The notes beneath the pieces were generated by a model that saw nothing but the letters and a program-made list of their open reading frames with translations, was not told the origin of the DNA and made no database searches. A DNA stretch of 64,000 bases from Lytechinus pictus (taxonomy: Eukaryota; Echinodermata; Echinoidea; Temnopleuroida; Toxopneustidae). Shown piece by piece: positions 35,001-45,532 of this stretch (position 1 is the stretch's first letter; each line of letters starts with the position of its first letter). The stretch covers positions 27,155,501-27,219,500 of the forward strand of contig NC_087257.1 of the NCBI RefSeq assembly GCF_037042905.1, read 5' to 3'. A program made the position numbers and the translations under genes.

Positions 35001-36398
35001 CTAAGAAAGAAGGGGGAAAATACAAGATATCTCAGAAAAAGAACAACAAAGGAACTGAAAGTGAAAATGTCTTGTTCTGCTTTCTCCCTGAACATCAAGT
35101 AATTACCATTGAGATACATTGCAGACATGCTAACCGTTCCCTCTTTATTATATTTGTATTTGTTCCTCTTTTTTGCTACGAATACACCTTTTTTTGTATG
35201 ATTTGTTACTTTTTTTTAAATTTCTGATCATAGAGTATGTATTATACACAGCACGTGACACTAGCGCCGGCCCGACAGGCCAGTAACTTGTCGCATGAAA
35301 GGAACAGGTAAATTCTTGCCTACGAGCACGTTTAAAAGGGTGAATTATCAAGTTTTCAGGTAGAGTCATTTCACTTTTTATGTCAGCGATCTCACTACAA
35401 CAGGCTGGCGTTATGTTGAGACAAATTTTTAAGAATACTCTTTTTTTTGTCAAAAAATACTTTTTTTCCTTCTAAGAATAAATTTTTTGTTGTTGTAGAC
35501 GGTCGGCAGGTCTGTCATTTTGATTTACCATTTGTGTTTTTTTCCTCTCTTCTTCAGATCCTTGCTGCTCCACCTCACATTCTTCCACCAGCAAGCCACC
35601 TTTGTTCTTCCTTCATTCTATCTCTTCTTGGACCTCCTAGTCACTTATCAAAGTAAGTCAGGATCTTGAAAATTGGTCTACAAACCCATTAAAAAAAAAG
35701 ATTTTCAAAGTTGTAGTGTTCATGTTGTTGTTGAGCTATCACAAGATGTATAAAATTGTAAATTTGTGTAGATCACATTTTCACCTCTTTTAGAATTATG
35801 ATTTGATTGAATATAGTAAATCAGAGCTGCGAAGTTTACTATCCATTTTATTGTTGTGCTGTTCATTAAAAAATTGATTGAATTTCATAATTATCATTTA
35901 TTGGACAGATGTTACTTGTTTTCAAACAATTTATAGGAAAGAAAATTTAATGATAATCCCCAATTTGAAGAGGGTATGCTGATTAATTCAGATGTTGGGA
36001 AAGTTTTAATTTCTTTGAAAGTGTGGATGGATGTAAATGTATATTTATAGATCTTGTAGAGGTTAGTGTAGATCCACTGCCAGTAAAATGATGCTTGTCC
36101 TCTCTTCAAGTTTATTTAGTTTTACAAGATGTTATTGTGTTTTCAATTTAGCAGCACAGGAACAGATTCTGAGAGTGAGGACTCAGAAGATGAAGACCAC
36201 GCCCAACAATCCTCTCAAGATTCAGACATGGAAACAGAAGACATACACTCGGCTCCGCCCACGGCAACAGGGTCAAGTTCATCATACACCCCCGTCGTTG
36301 AGGAGGCGGAGCTTAGTGAGAAGGAGATGAAGAAAATTTCAAAAGCAGCCAAAACCAAATATAATTGGATCAGAACGTTATCAGAAGAAGCTTCATGA
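20021..36398 (+). CDS. WDR75: WDR75, U3 snoRNP/SSU processome WD40 protein, 17 exons, 857 aa
   Basis: Exons: 20021-20106, 22780-22909, 23368-23433, 24156-24243, 25172-25388, 26237-26418, 26812-26967, 27256-27446, 28056-28243, 28900-29069, 30410-30596, 31165-31256, 32269-32355, 33148-33401, 34202-34339, 35558-35652, 36152-36398. All introns are GT-AG and phases join without a break to TGA. WDR75 is the homologue of yeast Utp17/Nan1, in the nucleolar complex that supports pre-rRNA transcription and early 18S processing. Diagnostic blocks are LTGHSSNVTGVQVNPWNKLQ (exon 2), DGTVILWDY (exon 3), LTCHPHDNCIAVGD (exon 6), LFSGGHECTLVQW and FMPRLGNAISHIACSPNGQL (exon 7), ALVLNGKLGHLQFYQL (exon 8), DGKFKLWMLVDDTD (exon 10) and ELYFVTKSKELLT (exon 14). 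They belong to two beta-propellers filling about residues 20-650. Residues near 780-806 are Ser/Asp/Glu-rich, a likely CK2 target, and the C-terminus has the family KYNWIRTL motif. The human protein is 830 aa. Exon 1 contains a second ATG at 20033; the first is preferred. Confidence 0.95.
20644..21090. mobile_element. TIR element (MITE) with 5-bp target duplication
   Basis: CAGTAGAGGCGCACGGCCAA at the left is the complement of TTGGCCGTGCGCCTCTACTG at the right. ATGAA flanks both sides (20639-20643 and 21091-21095). GGAGACaATCTCCCACATTGG-type blocks repeat inside. No transposase. The flanking sequence is a GA-rich tract that reads continuously through the empty site. Confidence 0.75.
21091..21600. 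repeat. Polypurine (GAAA/GGAA)n tract
   Basis: Nearly pure A/G on the + strand for about 500 bp, continuing the purine-rich flank left of the MITE (20400-20640). Its ORFs (Lys/Glu/Arg on +, Phe/Ser/Leu on -) are composition artefacts. Confidence 0.85.
21619..21785 (+). mobile_element. tRNA-derived SINE, 5' part
   Basis: The head has an A-box-like GTGGCTTAGTGGCTAAG and a B-box-like GGAGTTCAAATCCCA, as in a tRNA-derived promoter. It is followed by the family body motifs CATCCTTTGGCAAGGTG and TTTGCCACTCTCG. It is not a functional tRNA: the arms do not close and no CCA-proximal stem forms. Confidence 0.6.
24645..24866. mobile_element. Tc1-like MITE in WDR75 intron 4
   Basis: 222 bp with ends CAGTGGTGCTCAAAAGTTGG and the complement of AACTTTTTATCACAGCTG. 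Inner CCACCAGAAAATGAAC pairs with GTTCATTTTGTGGTGG. TA lies on both sides (24643-24644 and 24867-24868). No ORF. Confidence 0.65.
25797..25927. mobile_element. Decayed MITE carrying an X-box-like motif, WDR75 intron 5
   Basis: The right end, CCCTTTATGAAACAGGCCC, and the left end, TTTATAAAGAGTTACG, are imperfect inverted copies of the GGGCCTGTTTCATAAAG family also seen at 52245. It contains ACTACC-AT-GGTAAC at 25841-25854. Confidence 0.5.
27640..27940. mobile_element. Possible foldback remnant in WDR75 intron 8
   Basis: AATGTCCAATGTTGATGCACGCTTTTGTCA near 27745 pairs with TGACAAAAGCGCGCATCGGCTTTGGACATT near 27900 in inverted orientation. Outer ends were not clearly resolved. Confidence 0.4.
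29154..29972. mobile_element. Mariner-like MITE in WDR75 intron 10
   Basis: 819 bp. Left end CAGTGCGTCCCACAAAAA, right end its complement ending GGGACGCACTG, with TA on both sides (29152-29153 and 29973-29974). Inversion runs deep: CCGAGATTTATCAATGATTT pairs with AAATCATCGCTAAATCTCGG, and TTGGTATCC and TCACTCATGCGTGAATGAG blocks also pair. The TIR resembles that of the element at 16581-18563. No transposase. Confidence 0.8.
30840..31065 (+). mobile_element. SINE fragment in WDR75 intron 11
   Basis: The tRNA-like head is decayed (TGGTGAAGTGGTTGCTGCC). Body motifs are clear: CGTCCTTTGGCAAGGCGTTA, ACACTTTGCCACTCT, GGGCACCCGGTAGGATG and GCTCCCCAGGGAGTGGA. It is the same family as at 21619. Confidence 0.6.
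31473..31772. mobile_element. 300-bp TIR element in WDR75 intron 12
   Basis: CAGGGTTCCCACAG at the left end and CTGTGGGAACCCTG at the right are perfect 14-bp inverted repeats. ATTAGC lies on both sides (31467-31472 and 31773-31778). Inside are several GTCATGGAAA direct and inverted copies. The end sequence suggests a hAT-type MITE, though hAT duplications are normally 8 bp. Confidence 0.7.
32717..33117. mobile_element. TTAA-flanked MITE in WDR75 intron 13
   Basis: TTAAAGGTAAATTCCAG at the left and the complement CTGGCATTTCTCTTTAA at the right, bounded by TTAA, the target duplicated by piggyBac-type elements. About 400 bp with no ORF. Confidence 0.6.
33553..33770. repeat. Polypyrimidine tract in WDR75 intron 14
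   Basis: C/T-rich on the + strand (CTCCTCCCTCTCCCC-like runs). It produces two Ser/Pro/Leu-rich spurious ORFs. Confidence 0.75.
34585..34808. mobile_element. Foldback MITE in WDR75 intron 15
   Basis: CTGGGGGTGTTTTACAAAG pairs with CTTTGTGAAACACCCCCCAG. Inner GTCGCGCTTAAATGCT pairs with AGCATTTAAGTGCGAC. 224 bp, no ORF, CpG-containing stem. Confidence 0.75.
34920..35020 (-). mobile_element. SINE/LINE 3' tail fragment
   Basis: On the - strand TTAGCGCTTTGAAAC...AAGCGCTCTATAAATTTTGTATATTATT matches the family 3' tail of GCGCTATATAAATG-type followed by TATTATT. Only the tail is present. Confidence 0.45.
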
Positions 36399-36946
36399 CA
36401 ACCAGTGATCTAGGCCATGAAGCAGCTGAAACTGGTTTGAACTGGATTTCTAGAACTTTATTCTTCAAGGCTCCATGGCATTCAGTCTCCAAACTAAATG
36501 CAGTCATTACTGGATCAAACTGGATCAAACTTGAGTCAAAGTACAAGAGACTGAACTTCTTCTCTGTTCTAAACCGGCAGAAGAGGATGAGGGGGACGCT
36601 AGTCCAGTTCAGCTGGATTTACAGAACCAAGGAGTTTGAATTGTTGGCCTAAATCAAAACTATAAATAAGTCTGATAAATACAGCTAACGCTACACAAGT
36701 CATAGATCTCTTTGAGATACAACTTTAATGGATTAAACAACATGTTTTGAGTTCACCTGTCTGAAAATGATTCGACTTGATTTGACTCCTTGAAGGTTAA
36801 CCTATGGACAAACCCATGTTTGATGAAATATGATATAATCCATAAAAAATGTCAACTAAAAGCTAAAGTTTATTAAGGTTTGAACTTCCAGGAGCATGAT
36901 GATGTAGGTCTTAATATATATATATTTTTTTCCAAAATGTACACAA

Positions 36947-36952
36947 AATAAA
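36947..36952 (+). terminator. Candidate WDR75 polyadenylation signal
   Basis: AATAAA lies 549 bases after the stop codon. The ORF spanning 36365-36652 in this 3' UTR is a shadow with no family similarity. Use is inferred. Confidence 0.35.
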
Positions 36953-37637
36953 AACATGAATGGGTATCCTTTTGTGAATTCAGGACATAGAAGTTGTTTT
37001 CCTTTATCTCAATTGAGTCATCTTTTCAATTAAAACACACAATGATGTTTGAAAGTTTGCCTGTCGGTATGGTAATCTCATATTAGAGGTTACCATGTGG
37101 TAAGTCCTGGATGGACTAAGAAAAGGTAGGTAGAGGTATAAGGCAAACAAGTAGAAGGATGGAAAGTATAGTATTCATTTCATAAGACGGACGGTCAACC
37201 TGCCTGAAACTTTGAATCTTCTCTTCTGCTCTATAACTCCATTCGCCAACTCAAACAAGCCTTCTCATTTATTCAACTACTCAAGCCTCTCACCTTTTCT
37301 GTATTGTAGTCATTTTAAGGAATACAGGACTACACTTATCACCCTTCCACTTCACCTCTACCTCTATCCACTTTTCATAGTCCATCATAGACTCACCACT
37401 TGGTGTATGGTAAACCTCTTCGCAACACACATGCAAGTTTACATGAGCCAAGAAAACTGTACTATACCATAGTCAGCCCCCCCCCCCTCCCTCCAAACAA
37501 AAAAGAAAGAAATTGTACTTTGGTTGACAGTGTACCGGTATGCAAATCATTTATCTTTTCATCAGCATGTTGCACTGTATTTCAGCCCCCCCCCCCCCCC
37601 CCCCAAGAAATTCAGGTCCCTATTACACAATACACAA

Positions 37638-37956
37638 TGGCCTGTATTCTTAAGTTTGGTTTAACTTGGAACACAGTCTAACTCTGCTTAAATTATGGAG
37701 AGCCAAAAGTTCAAAAATTCTGTTTATATTGCATATTTCTTATGTTTACTATATTGTTTCCTTTTGCTTTCATAATGAAGAAAGATACTTCTGTTATCAT
37801 TCCCAGACAATTATGAACAATTTGGGTGTCATACCGTGTACGAGTTAATAATTTGAATGTGTGCTGTTAAGGATTTGTGCTCCAACTGGCTCTCCATAGT
37901 TAAACCACAACTTTAAACCAGGGTTTGATTTAAACCCGAGTTCAGAATACAGGCCA
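37638..37956. mobile_element. Foldback MITE
   Basis: TGGCCTGTATTCTTAAG at the left pairs with TTCAGAATACAGGCCA at the right. Inner AATTATGGAGAGCCA pairs with TGGCTCTCCATAGTT, so each arm is about 70 bp with a central spacer. No ORF. Confidence 0.7.
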
Positions 37957-38009
37957 AAGCGATTCATTGTACAACCAATATTTATAATCAATTTGAAATC
38001 AACTATGTT

Positions 38010-38280
38010 GAGTATTGTGGTCCAGTGGATTAGTCTCCAGACTTCAAAAGAGATGGTCGTGGGTTTGAATCCCAACAATGGCATGAATTCTTTCTGCAAG
38101 AAACTGATCCACAATGTGCTGCATCATTTACCTCAGTGAGGTAAATGGGTACTGGCAAGAAGGAATTCCTCAAAAAGCTGTGAGCACCGTTATTGGTTGA
38201 CAAGCTTTAGTGCCTTGAGCACACAACAAGGTGGAAATGTGCACTATAGTATAAATTATTGTAATTATTATAATTGTTCT
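38010..38280 (+). mobile_element. tRNA-derived SINE
   Basis: A-box-like TGTGGTCCAGTGGATTAG, B-box-like GTGGGTTTGAATCCCAAC, then the body CACAATGTGCTGCATCATTT and GGTAAATGGGTACTGGCAAG, ending GCCTTGAGCACACAACAAGG and an ATTATT-rich tail. Same body family as 52265-52540. Confidence 0.7.
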
Positions 38281-38699
38281 AATTATCATCATTGTACGAT
38301 CTTTCGATAAGCTTCATGAAACAACATCTAGGTTTCAGAGAAGATCATTTTATACAAGTTTTATGTTGTATACATAGTAGTTACCACCCAAATAAATTAA
38401 AACCAATGATATCTTTTGAATTTCATTTGAGTCTTTATTTAAGTAATTTACATATATATTATTGTTAATGGTAAAAAAAACGATAAAATCTGCATGAAAG
38501 TGCATAGCCAATTAAAAAGGATATGAATATTATATTACAAACTATAGTAAAACCTGCTATAATAACCACCTGCATGGAATAGCGGCCTATAATCACCACA
38601 AATTTTGTTTTCCTTGAATAATTTTCTTCATTGAAAATACTTATCAAAGAAATCTTTCACCTGTTCATAAAGACTGCTTTTCTTGTCTCCCCCAAATGG

Positions 38700-38940
38700 T
38701 CTTTCAGGGTGCGCGAGCTTTCTCTGCCTCAGCACCTCTGGAATAATTTGAATTAAAGAATTATACCATCACTGGAGACCTTCAAATCTAAACTGAAGTC
38801 TCATCTTTTCTAACAGTATTAGTTATTGGCACTTTGACACTCATCCAAACTTTCTCATTCTTTTTATTCTTGTGCGCCTCGGAATAGAATATTTGTAGAT
38901 AGATGGCGCTATATAAATGCCTATTATTTATTTACAGGTT
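38700..38940 (+). pseudogene. Decayed 3' end of a non-LTR retrotransposon
   Basis: Across two frames the sequence reads RAFSASAPL, then WNNL after a +1 shift, then SLETFKSKLKSHL. This is the typical last stretch of ORF2 in CR1/Jockey-like elements. It is frameshifted and has internal stops. A 3' tail follows: GCGCCTCGGAATAGAATA, then GATGGCGCTATATAAATGCC and TATTATT. The same tail ends the SINE at 52265-52540. Confidence 0.6.
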
Positions 38941-40670
38941 TTTCTTTATAATCCAGCATTAGCACTGTTCAGACATGAAATAAAAAGCCCAGCAATGTTT
39001 TGAGTTACAGGTATTGCTTCATTATGTTTTTAAAGGTACATGTACCTTAAAGTCAATATGAGCCAGCAGCCTTTTATAGCACCACCGCAACTTATCCTAA
39101 TCTGGCCATGCTCTTAACTCACAATGCAATGTTCTAAACAATTTAGTCTTGTAATATATTATAGGAACGCACCAATTTACTAAACTACATACATTCATAA
39201 CACGATTTAATGTTACCAAGTAGCAAGACAAGTACCTTTCCTCTCCTTTTACAGAAGGACCACCTGTCTGTCAAGTCCACAAGGTTGGTTCCTTTGAAAA
39301 GTAAAGAACAGGAACCTGTTTATAAAGAGCAACTGCTCATAAAACCATCTTCCTTATCTCTCTTGGGTGTTCTTTATATACAAGTGGGTGTTTCATATTG
39401 CTGTTTGTAAGTTACTAATGACTTAATGCACGACTGATGACCCTTTCTTGTGCAAAATGATATAATAATAATAATATTCCGCATTTATATGGTGCTTAAC
39501 ACATCGAAACGATGTCTCTAAGCCTCTATCCCTTTGTAGCTAACACAGCACCTAAGAGCATGTTGCAGTCTTGTGTAAAGTCGTTTGTAACTTTATGAAT
39601 AGCTTTATGAAACATCCGGCAGGTTTTACTATAATCCAATTCACATTTTGAATAAAACTTGATTCTCCCACAGTATTTTGCATCCAAGTGCATCAAATAT
39701 ATATCGTTTTGTCAAATCCTATCCAATGGACCTACACAAGACATTGCCTAGAATATTTCTGAGGTTTTTTGTAGAAAGTCTGAAGTTCTGAACAACGCAT
39801 AAAACAGCTACAGATTTTAAGAATTAACCTCTTCAAAGCTTGGTGCATATAAAAATATACAAAATTATCTCTCCCCCCTCCCTCTCTAACTGATAAGGTA
39901 TATTGCATTAATATGATACATAAGAGATAAAATGATATATTTATACATACTAAATTTGCATAAGAATGTATTAGAATCTGTAAGAAAAAGGACTGGCAGT
40001 AGTACTACACAAAATGTGAATTAAGAGATAGGGGACAGACAAATAGTAATTTATCAATGTTATGGCAGCGTTCATTTACTTCCTCGTGTATCAACATCAT
40101 CATTTTCATTATGACACAATGTAAAAATAGTGAATAGGCATGGAAAGTTAATATTACATCAATATGATATATAAAACATAGAAATCATGTTATATACATG
40201 TACAGGTTGAAATTATACATACATGCAAATTGCATTGAAATATATTTTAGTAAGTACTGGTGGTAGTAGTACTACACAAAATGTGTATTACTATCATGAC
40301 AAAATATGGGCTTTTCACCAAACTTTGACACTTGACTATGTCAGTCCCATATTAGGTCAATTTTCCTTGTGATTTCTGAGAATCTTGATTGTTCGAACCA
40401 TTCGATTGTTCACCCTGGCAAACAATCGAATGGCAAAAAATGGTTTTTGTCCCAGGCCTAACAGCAATATAGATCAGAGCTTCTCAGCCAATCAAAAAAA
40501 AAAGGATTGTCCGTCACCATACCAATCAGGTGCACAAATTCAGTGGCTTTACAGTGTTGTACAGTTTCTTGGCAGATGGTATCAAGAATTCAAAGTTATT
40601 GTCTGACATATCCCCCTTCATTCTACCATGTCCTCATTAAATTGTCCAGAGCCATCTTATGATGTGTCCC

Positions 40671-43600
40671 TTACGTTCCTCTAACACCAGCCTCTGCTCT
40701 CCAAAGAATGGGATACTTCTCACTTGCTATGGGTTCACCCGGCACCAGGTCTTTGGTGTAAACGTCTGTGGTCTTCCAGGGACGTCTCGTGCCCGTTACA
40801 TCATCACCAGCCCAGCGGGTGGAAAGGACACGACGAGGGACCTTGCGAGAGTTGTTGGCAGGGGCCATGTGGACGGCACGGAGGTGGAAGACGATGCAGT
40901 CACCGGGCTGGGAGTGAAGACAAAAATACATTTTGCTAAAGTAAACAAAAATGAGTCCTTAGTACATTGATTAAATTTACTCCTTAAGACATAGGTGTAT
41001 GTTGTTTATAGTAAATGCAGATTACTGTAATACTGCATTAATAATACAGATAATAACAAATAGGCATTTAGCACATCGTGTATATAAATAACATATTTTG
41101 AGGTGCATTGTTGCTAAAAATCAAGGTGTAATGCAATAACAGATACAGAGAATATGAGTATGTACTGAATTTTAAAAAGTCTCTAGTTAAATAATTGATA
41201 ATAAGCATACAATGACAGTGTGGAATAGAATTCTGGTTAAGTGTAGGCACAGGGTTTAGTTCTAAATATACCTATAATATTACAATTGTGATCTTCTGAC
41301 CAGACAATGCTTAGGAGGGCAAGCTATTGGTGTATTAACCATGGTTTAAAAAAAATTATGAGAACGTTTGATGCCAATGGTGATCTTGTATACCCTACCT
41401 GAAGCTCCCAACTGAGTAGCTCATACTGATCGAGAGAGGAATCCAATTTCATGTCAGACAGGCTAGTCCATTCGTGGGTATCACATGACTCTTCATTGTC
41501 CGCCTCGTAATCGGTGTACGACTTAAACTTCTGGGGGTAGAACCACTTTCCCCACCGATGTGACCCCTTGATGTAGGTTACACATGTTTCCTTGGCAACG
41601 GGGTCAACTGGCAGCCATATTGCACAGACCTAGAGGAACAAGCCAAAGAAATTAATTACATGTTTTCCAACATTTTACAGTGTGGTCTATGAAAAATAAT
41701 TCTTTCATCAAATCTTGCCTCGCAGTCAACTGAAAACAATTGCACCGATCAGGGAACAAGCCTCAGAAATTCAAAAGATATTTTCAGACACCTTTTTGAA
41801 TAATTATTTCATCAAATCTTGTCTCAGAGGACTACCAACATAGCCCTGTACACAGTCATATAATCTGATTCAATTGTACCCCTATCACTTCACCCAATAT
41901 TTGATCTCTTCTTTTTCTTGTCTACGTAATACAAATATCTTTCTCCTGAGCTTGCTCCCACGATTCACCATTGTAATATATTAGCTTACAGATAAATCCA
42001 ACTTCAGAGCACTGCAACTACTTCCGAAGATATGAGTCAAGTGTGTTGCTATGTCTGTACACAAGTTATCTTATGTAGGACAATAAGATTACTTGAAGCC
42101 CACCCCTCCCACCCCTTTTATAGAAACTACCATTAAAAAACAGCAATTGGCCGTTTCATAAAGATGTTCGTAGGTTAAGAACGACTTTAATAACGACTGG
42201 TCATTCTTTCTTACGCGCTATAAAACCATTGCCAATAACATTTTGGTATATACCATTACCAAAAGATATGATCACCAGTCGTTCTTAAAGTCGCTCTTAA
42301 CTTAAGAACAGCTTTATGAAACACCCACCTGGTCCCCATCAATTGGGAAGTATGGTTGATCTTGATGCCATGGAGTGATACGATCCGTTCCAGGTTCCTT
42401 GCTGACTACCAGCTCATGATAAAATACCACATGCTAATAAGGGAAGAGAAAGAAGAAATTGATATGATACACTGTAAAAAATGAAGTGCTAATTTAGCAC
42501 TTACAGTGCTTGTATAGTGAATGCACTACGAGTGCTGATTTTCTAGTTTAAGTTTGAACTAGAAAATCAGCACTCCTAGTGCAGTCACTATGCAAGCACT
42601 GTAATTGCTAAATTAGCACTTCATTTTTTACAGTGTATGATTTGTAACACTTCAAAATAACTCCTACCACCCCCCCCCCATCTTGTCTCTCTGGATACAA
42701 ATTCCCACCACTGTCACCAGCACCAGTGCCATACTATAAAAACAATTTTTGTCTCCTACTTTAACTCCTAAATTAACCTGCTTTAAATTCTTATCTAATA
42801 TCAAATGAAGATGTCAGTTAATTATCTGTTTCTTTCACCCATCTTCCAAGTTTTTTTTTAAATTACCTTATTTAAATGGATAGCATTTAAAATTGATTTG
42901 TTATAATTAGATATATCAAGTTTTTTTTATCAATGTTATAGTGTTATGTGATAATAAGACATATCTCACATATTAAATAATATATCAATACATAATCAAT
43001 ACTTCTACAGGAGGTATACCAACTCCAACTTTCTTAAGAACTTCCAGCTAAACTTCTGACGCACACACATTTTATGGGTTTCTTATTCACTACATTTCAT
43101 GTTCTCCCTAAAATGTCAACTCCCCAATTCAGAGTAAAGTTATGACGTACAGATTGTTTTAGACAAGCATCCAAGGTTGACCAACGCTTGTTTGGTTGTA
43201 AAGAGTCTTGACCAGACCAAGGGGTTCATTTCTGAACCCAAATCAGAATAGAGATTGGTTACAGAATAGAGTTTTACAGATTGGTTGAGAATAGAGTTTT
43301 ACAGAATTGAGATTGGAGTTTAGAGCTACAGAAAAGTATACTCCATCAGTTTGCAGAGTCTATTTTATATACTTCAGAGTACAGTCGCCATCAGACTTAC
43401 TCATGTATTTGTCATCATCATCATCAAATTATCATCTTTAAAGGTCAAGTCCACCCCAGAAAATTATTGATTTGAATCGATAGAGAAAACTTAAACAAAC
43501 ATAACGCTGTAAATTTCATTGAAATCGGATGTAAAATAAGAAAGTTATGACATTTTCAAGTTTCGCTTATTTTTCACAAAACAGTTAAATGCACAACTCA

Positions 43601-44625
43601 GCGATATGCAAATCAGAGAGTCGATGATGTCCATCACTCACTATTTCTTTTGTTTTTTATTGTTTGAATATTACAATATTTCAATTTTTACAGATTTGAC
43701 AATAAGGACCAACGTAACTTAACCATAAACTGTTAAAATAATGGAAATTCCACATGTTCAGGGAGAAATAAAACTTTGTTTCACTTGACAAGGAGGAGAA
43801 AATTAGAATATTTCATATAATAAAATACAAAAGAAATAGTGAGTGGGTGACGTCATCAGCCTGCCAATTTGCATATTGACCAGGATGTGCATATAACTGT
43901 TTTGTGAAATTAAGCGAAACTTAAAAAGGTCATAACTTTCTTATTTTACATCCGATTTTGATGAAATTTTTAGTGTTTTGCTTGTTGAATTTTTCTCCTT
44001 TTTTCAAATCAACTTTTTGTTGGGGTGGACTTGTCCTTTAATAAATATATATATGAACTCTACATCTTGCATTGATTCGTCTCATTTAAGTCTGGTTGAA
44101 AGCAAAAGTGCAATAGCGATCCAGCAACAACATAACAATAGTGACATTCATTTACTTCCTCAAATAATCTGGAACCAAAACCAACAATAATTCCCTCATC
44201 ATTATGATATAAAATTCACTTCCAAAATCAAAATGCAGAGGGACTATCAAAACTCCCATCCAGGATTCGATTTCTACTATCATATTGAACACTAACTAGG
44301 CCATCACCACTACCACTCGATCGTCAAAACCCTACATATATTTCACCTTGCTACCCATCAGCTTCCCACAGATCTCGGCTGCGGGTGACTTCCTCACAAA
44401 CTCCTGGAATTCTGTGATCCTCCACCAATTGGCAAAGTCTGTGAAATATCTTCCAGTCCCTCCTTCCTCGCTCTGCAATATCTCCATGTTCTTCCCGGGG
44501 TCTTTCATGTTTCTTTCGATTCCCTTCTCCACGACATCAAGCCATTCCTTGCTGAATGCCTGTCGCAAACATACAGCCCCATTCTCACTGAACTCGCGAA
44601 TGATCTCTTCATTCAAGAATGCCAT
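40671..44625 (-). CDS. Phytanoyl-CoA dioxygenase (PhyH) family oxygenase, 4 coding exons, 283 aa
   Basis: On the - strand the exons are 44625-44347, 42433-42329, 41629-41399 and 40907-40671, ending in TAA. Every intron is phase 0 and GT-AG. The fold is the double-stranded beta-helix of Fe(II)/2-oxoglutarate dioxygenases. The metal triad is visible: H116 and D118 in TPWHQDQPY, and H218 in HMAPANNS. R230 or R231 is the likely 2-oxoglutarate ligand. Other family blocks are GGTGRYFTDFANWWRI, SPAAEICGKLMGSK, VSKEPGTDRI and IKGSHRWGKWF. The enzyme probably hydroxylates a small substrate, but which one cannot be read. The best remembered resemblance is to roughly 280-aa bacterial PhyH-family enzymes rather than to vertebrate PHYH or PHYHD1. 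No peroxisomal C-terminal signal (ends VRGT). The ATG sits 18 bases after a CAACAG acceptor-like site, suggesting an upstream non-coding exon. Confidence 0.9.
42148..42326. mobile_element. Foldback MITE abutting the exon-2 splice donor
   Basis: The left end, GGCCGTTTCATAAAGATG, pairs with the right end, CAGCTTTATGAAACACCC. Inner TTAAGAACGACTTTAATAACG pairs with GTCGTTCTTAAAGTCGCTC. It ends two bases from exon 2 of the dioxygenase gene, so the donor GT is followed directly by the MITE terminus. Confidence 0.75.
42469..42636. mobile_element. 168-bp near-perfect palindromic MITE
   Basis: ACACTGTAAAAAATGAAGTG and its complement form the ends, and the inversion runs almost the whole length around a centre at TTCTAGTTTAAGTTTGAACTAGAA. 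ATGAT flanks both sides (42464-42468 and 42637-42641), a 5-bp target duplication. It starts 35 bases upstream (on the - strand) of the exon-2 acceptor. Confidence 0.85.
43438..44041. mobile_element. TTAA-flanked MITE in dioxygenase intron 1
   Basis: TTAAAGGTCAAGTCCACCCC at the left and GGGGTGGACTTGTCCTTTAA at the right. Inner AATCGGATGTAAAATAAGAAAGTTATGAC pairs with GTCATAACTTTCTTATTTTACATCCGAT, and AAATAGTGAGTG pairs with CACTCACTATTT. About 600 bp, no transposase. TTAA at both ends suggests piggyBac-type mobilisation. Confidence 0.75.
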
Positions 44626-45532
44626 GGTCAGGATCGAAACACGCTGTTGATATGAAACCAAAAGTTTGGCAAATATTTAGGTTAATGAAATAATAGCTAG
44701 AATGGAATGATACACAGGTGCCCCCAAAATTGCCACCAAAAAGTATTTCTAAAAGTGCCCTAAAAATTTACAATCAAGCCCGAGAAAATAGAATCGTTAT
44801 TGGGTATTATACAACTTTAATGTGGAGTATATATATAAATAGCCCACAAACGGAAAATACAAAATCTCTTCCCTGTTCAACAGAATATTTTATGTTCAGC
44901 CTAGCTGGCACCAGAAAACTTGTTCTAATTCACATTCAATCCTATACATGATATTCAATTAGTAATTAAGAGTCTGTTTACCAACTATATAGCAAACATT
45001 GGTCATTTAATGATTTAATTGGTGATAAAAAAATAAAACCACTGACTTATCATTTACTTGCTAGCATGGACCAATCATTCATCCACCTTTCACCTATATA
45101 GGCCTGGATATGGATACCAGACTTGGATCAATATCAACTAGGCCAGACATTGTTTGCATGCACAAGGAACAATGCCCTGCTTGCCAAAAAGAAACACGGG
45201 GTTATTGTTTAGCACCATGGTATGCCTTTATCATTTGGTATCCTTGTGCTTCAAAGGCAGAATACAAACCTTGCATACGTGTGAGTGCAAAAATGTGTAC
45301 AGCAACCTGGTACACAGTCCAGTCTGTCCAGATACACAGTATTCATGATACTAGTATTTTAGCCCCGATATTTGCATTTTAATATGCATAAACAAATACA
45401 ACTAATCATACCATATCATATGTCCCAGTCAGTCATTGTCAAGCCTCAAAGACTACGGAGGACTACATCATCATAATGTAATATATTAACAATTAAGGAA
45501 TACTTGGATATGCCTTAACGTGGACCTCTTAC

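Larger units (their letters stand above)
36960..40670. other. Intergenic region WDR75-dioxygenase
   Basis: No gene recognised. It contains two C tracts (37477-37487 and 37586-37604), a foldback element (37638-37956), a SINE (38010-38280), a LINE 3' remnant (38700-38940) and a reverse SINE tail near 39455-39530. 39600-40600 shows a diffuse inverted similarity around ACTACACAAAATGTG (40000 and 40271) but nothing defined. The 3' UTR of the - strand dioxygenase gene must end here; no AATAAA was recognised close to its stop. Confidence 0.6.

Noticed and set aside
36365..36652. 95-aa ORF after the WDR75 stop
   Set aside because: It lies in the 3' UTR in a different frame and has no recognised similarity.
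44348..44650. 100-aa ORF on the + strand over dioxygenase exon 1
   Set aside because: It is the antisense shadow of the conserved PhyH exon, which has family motifs on the - strand.
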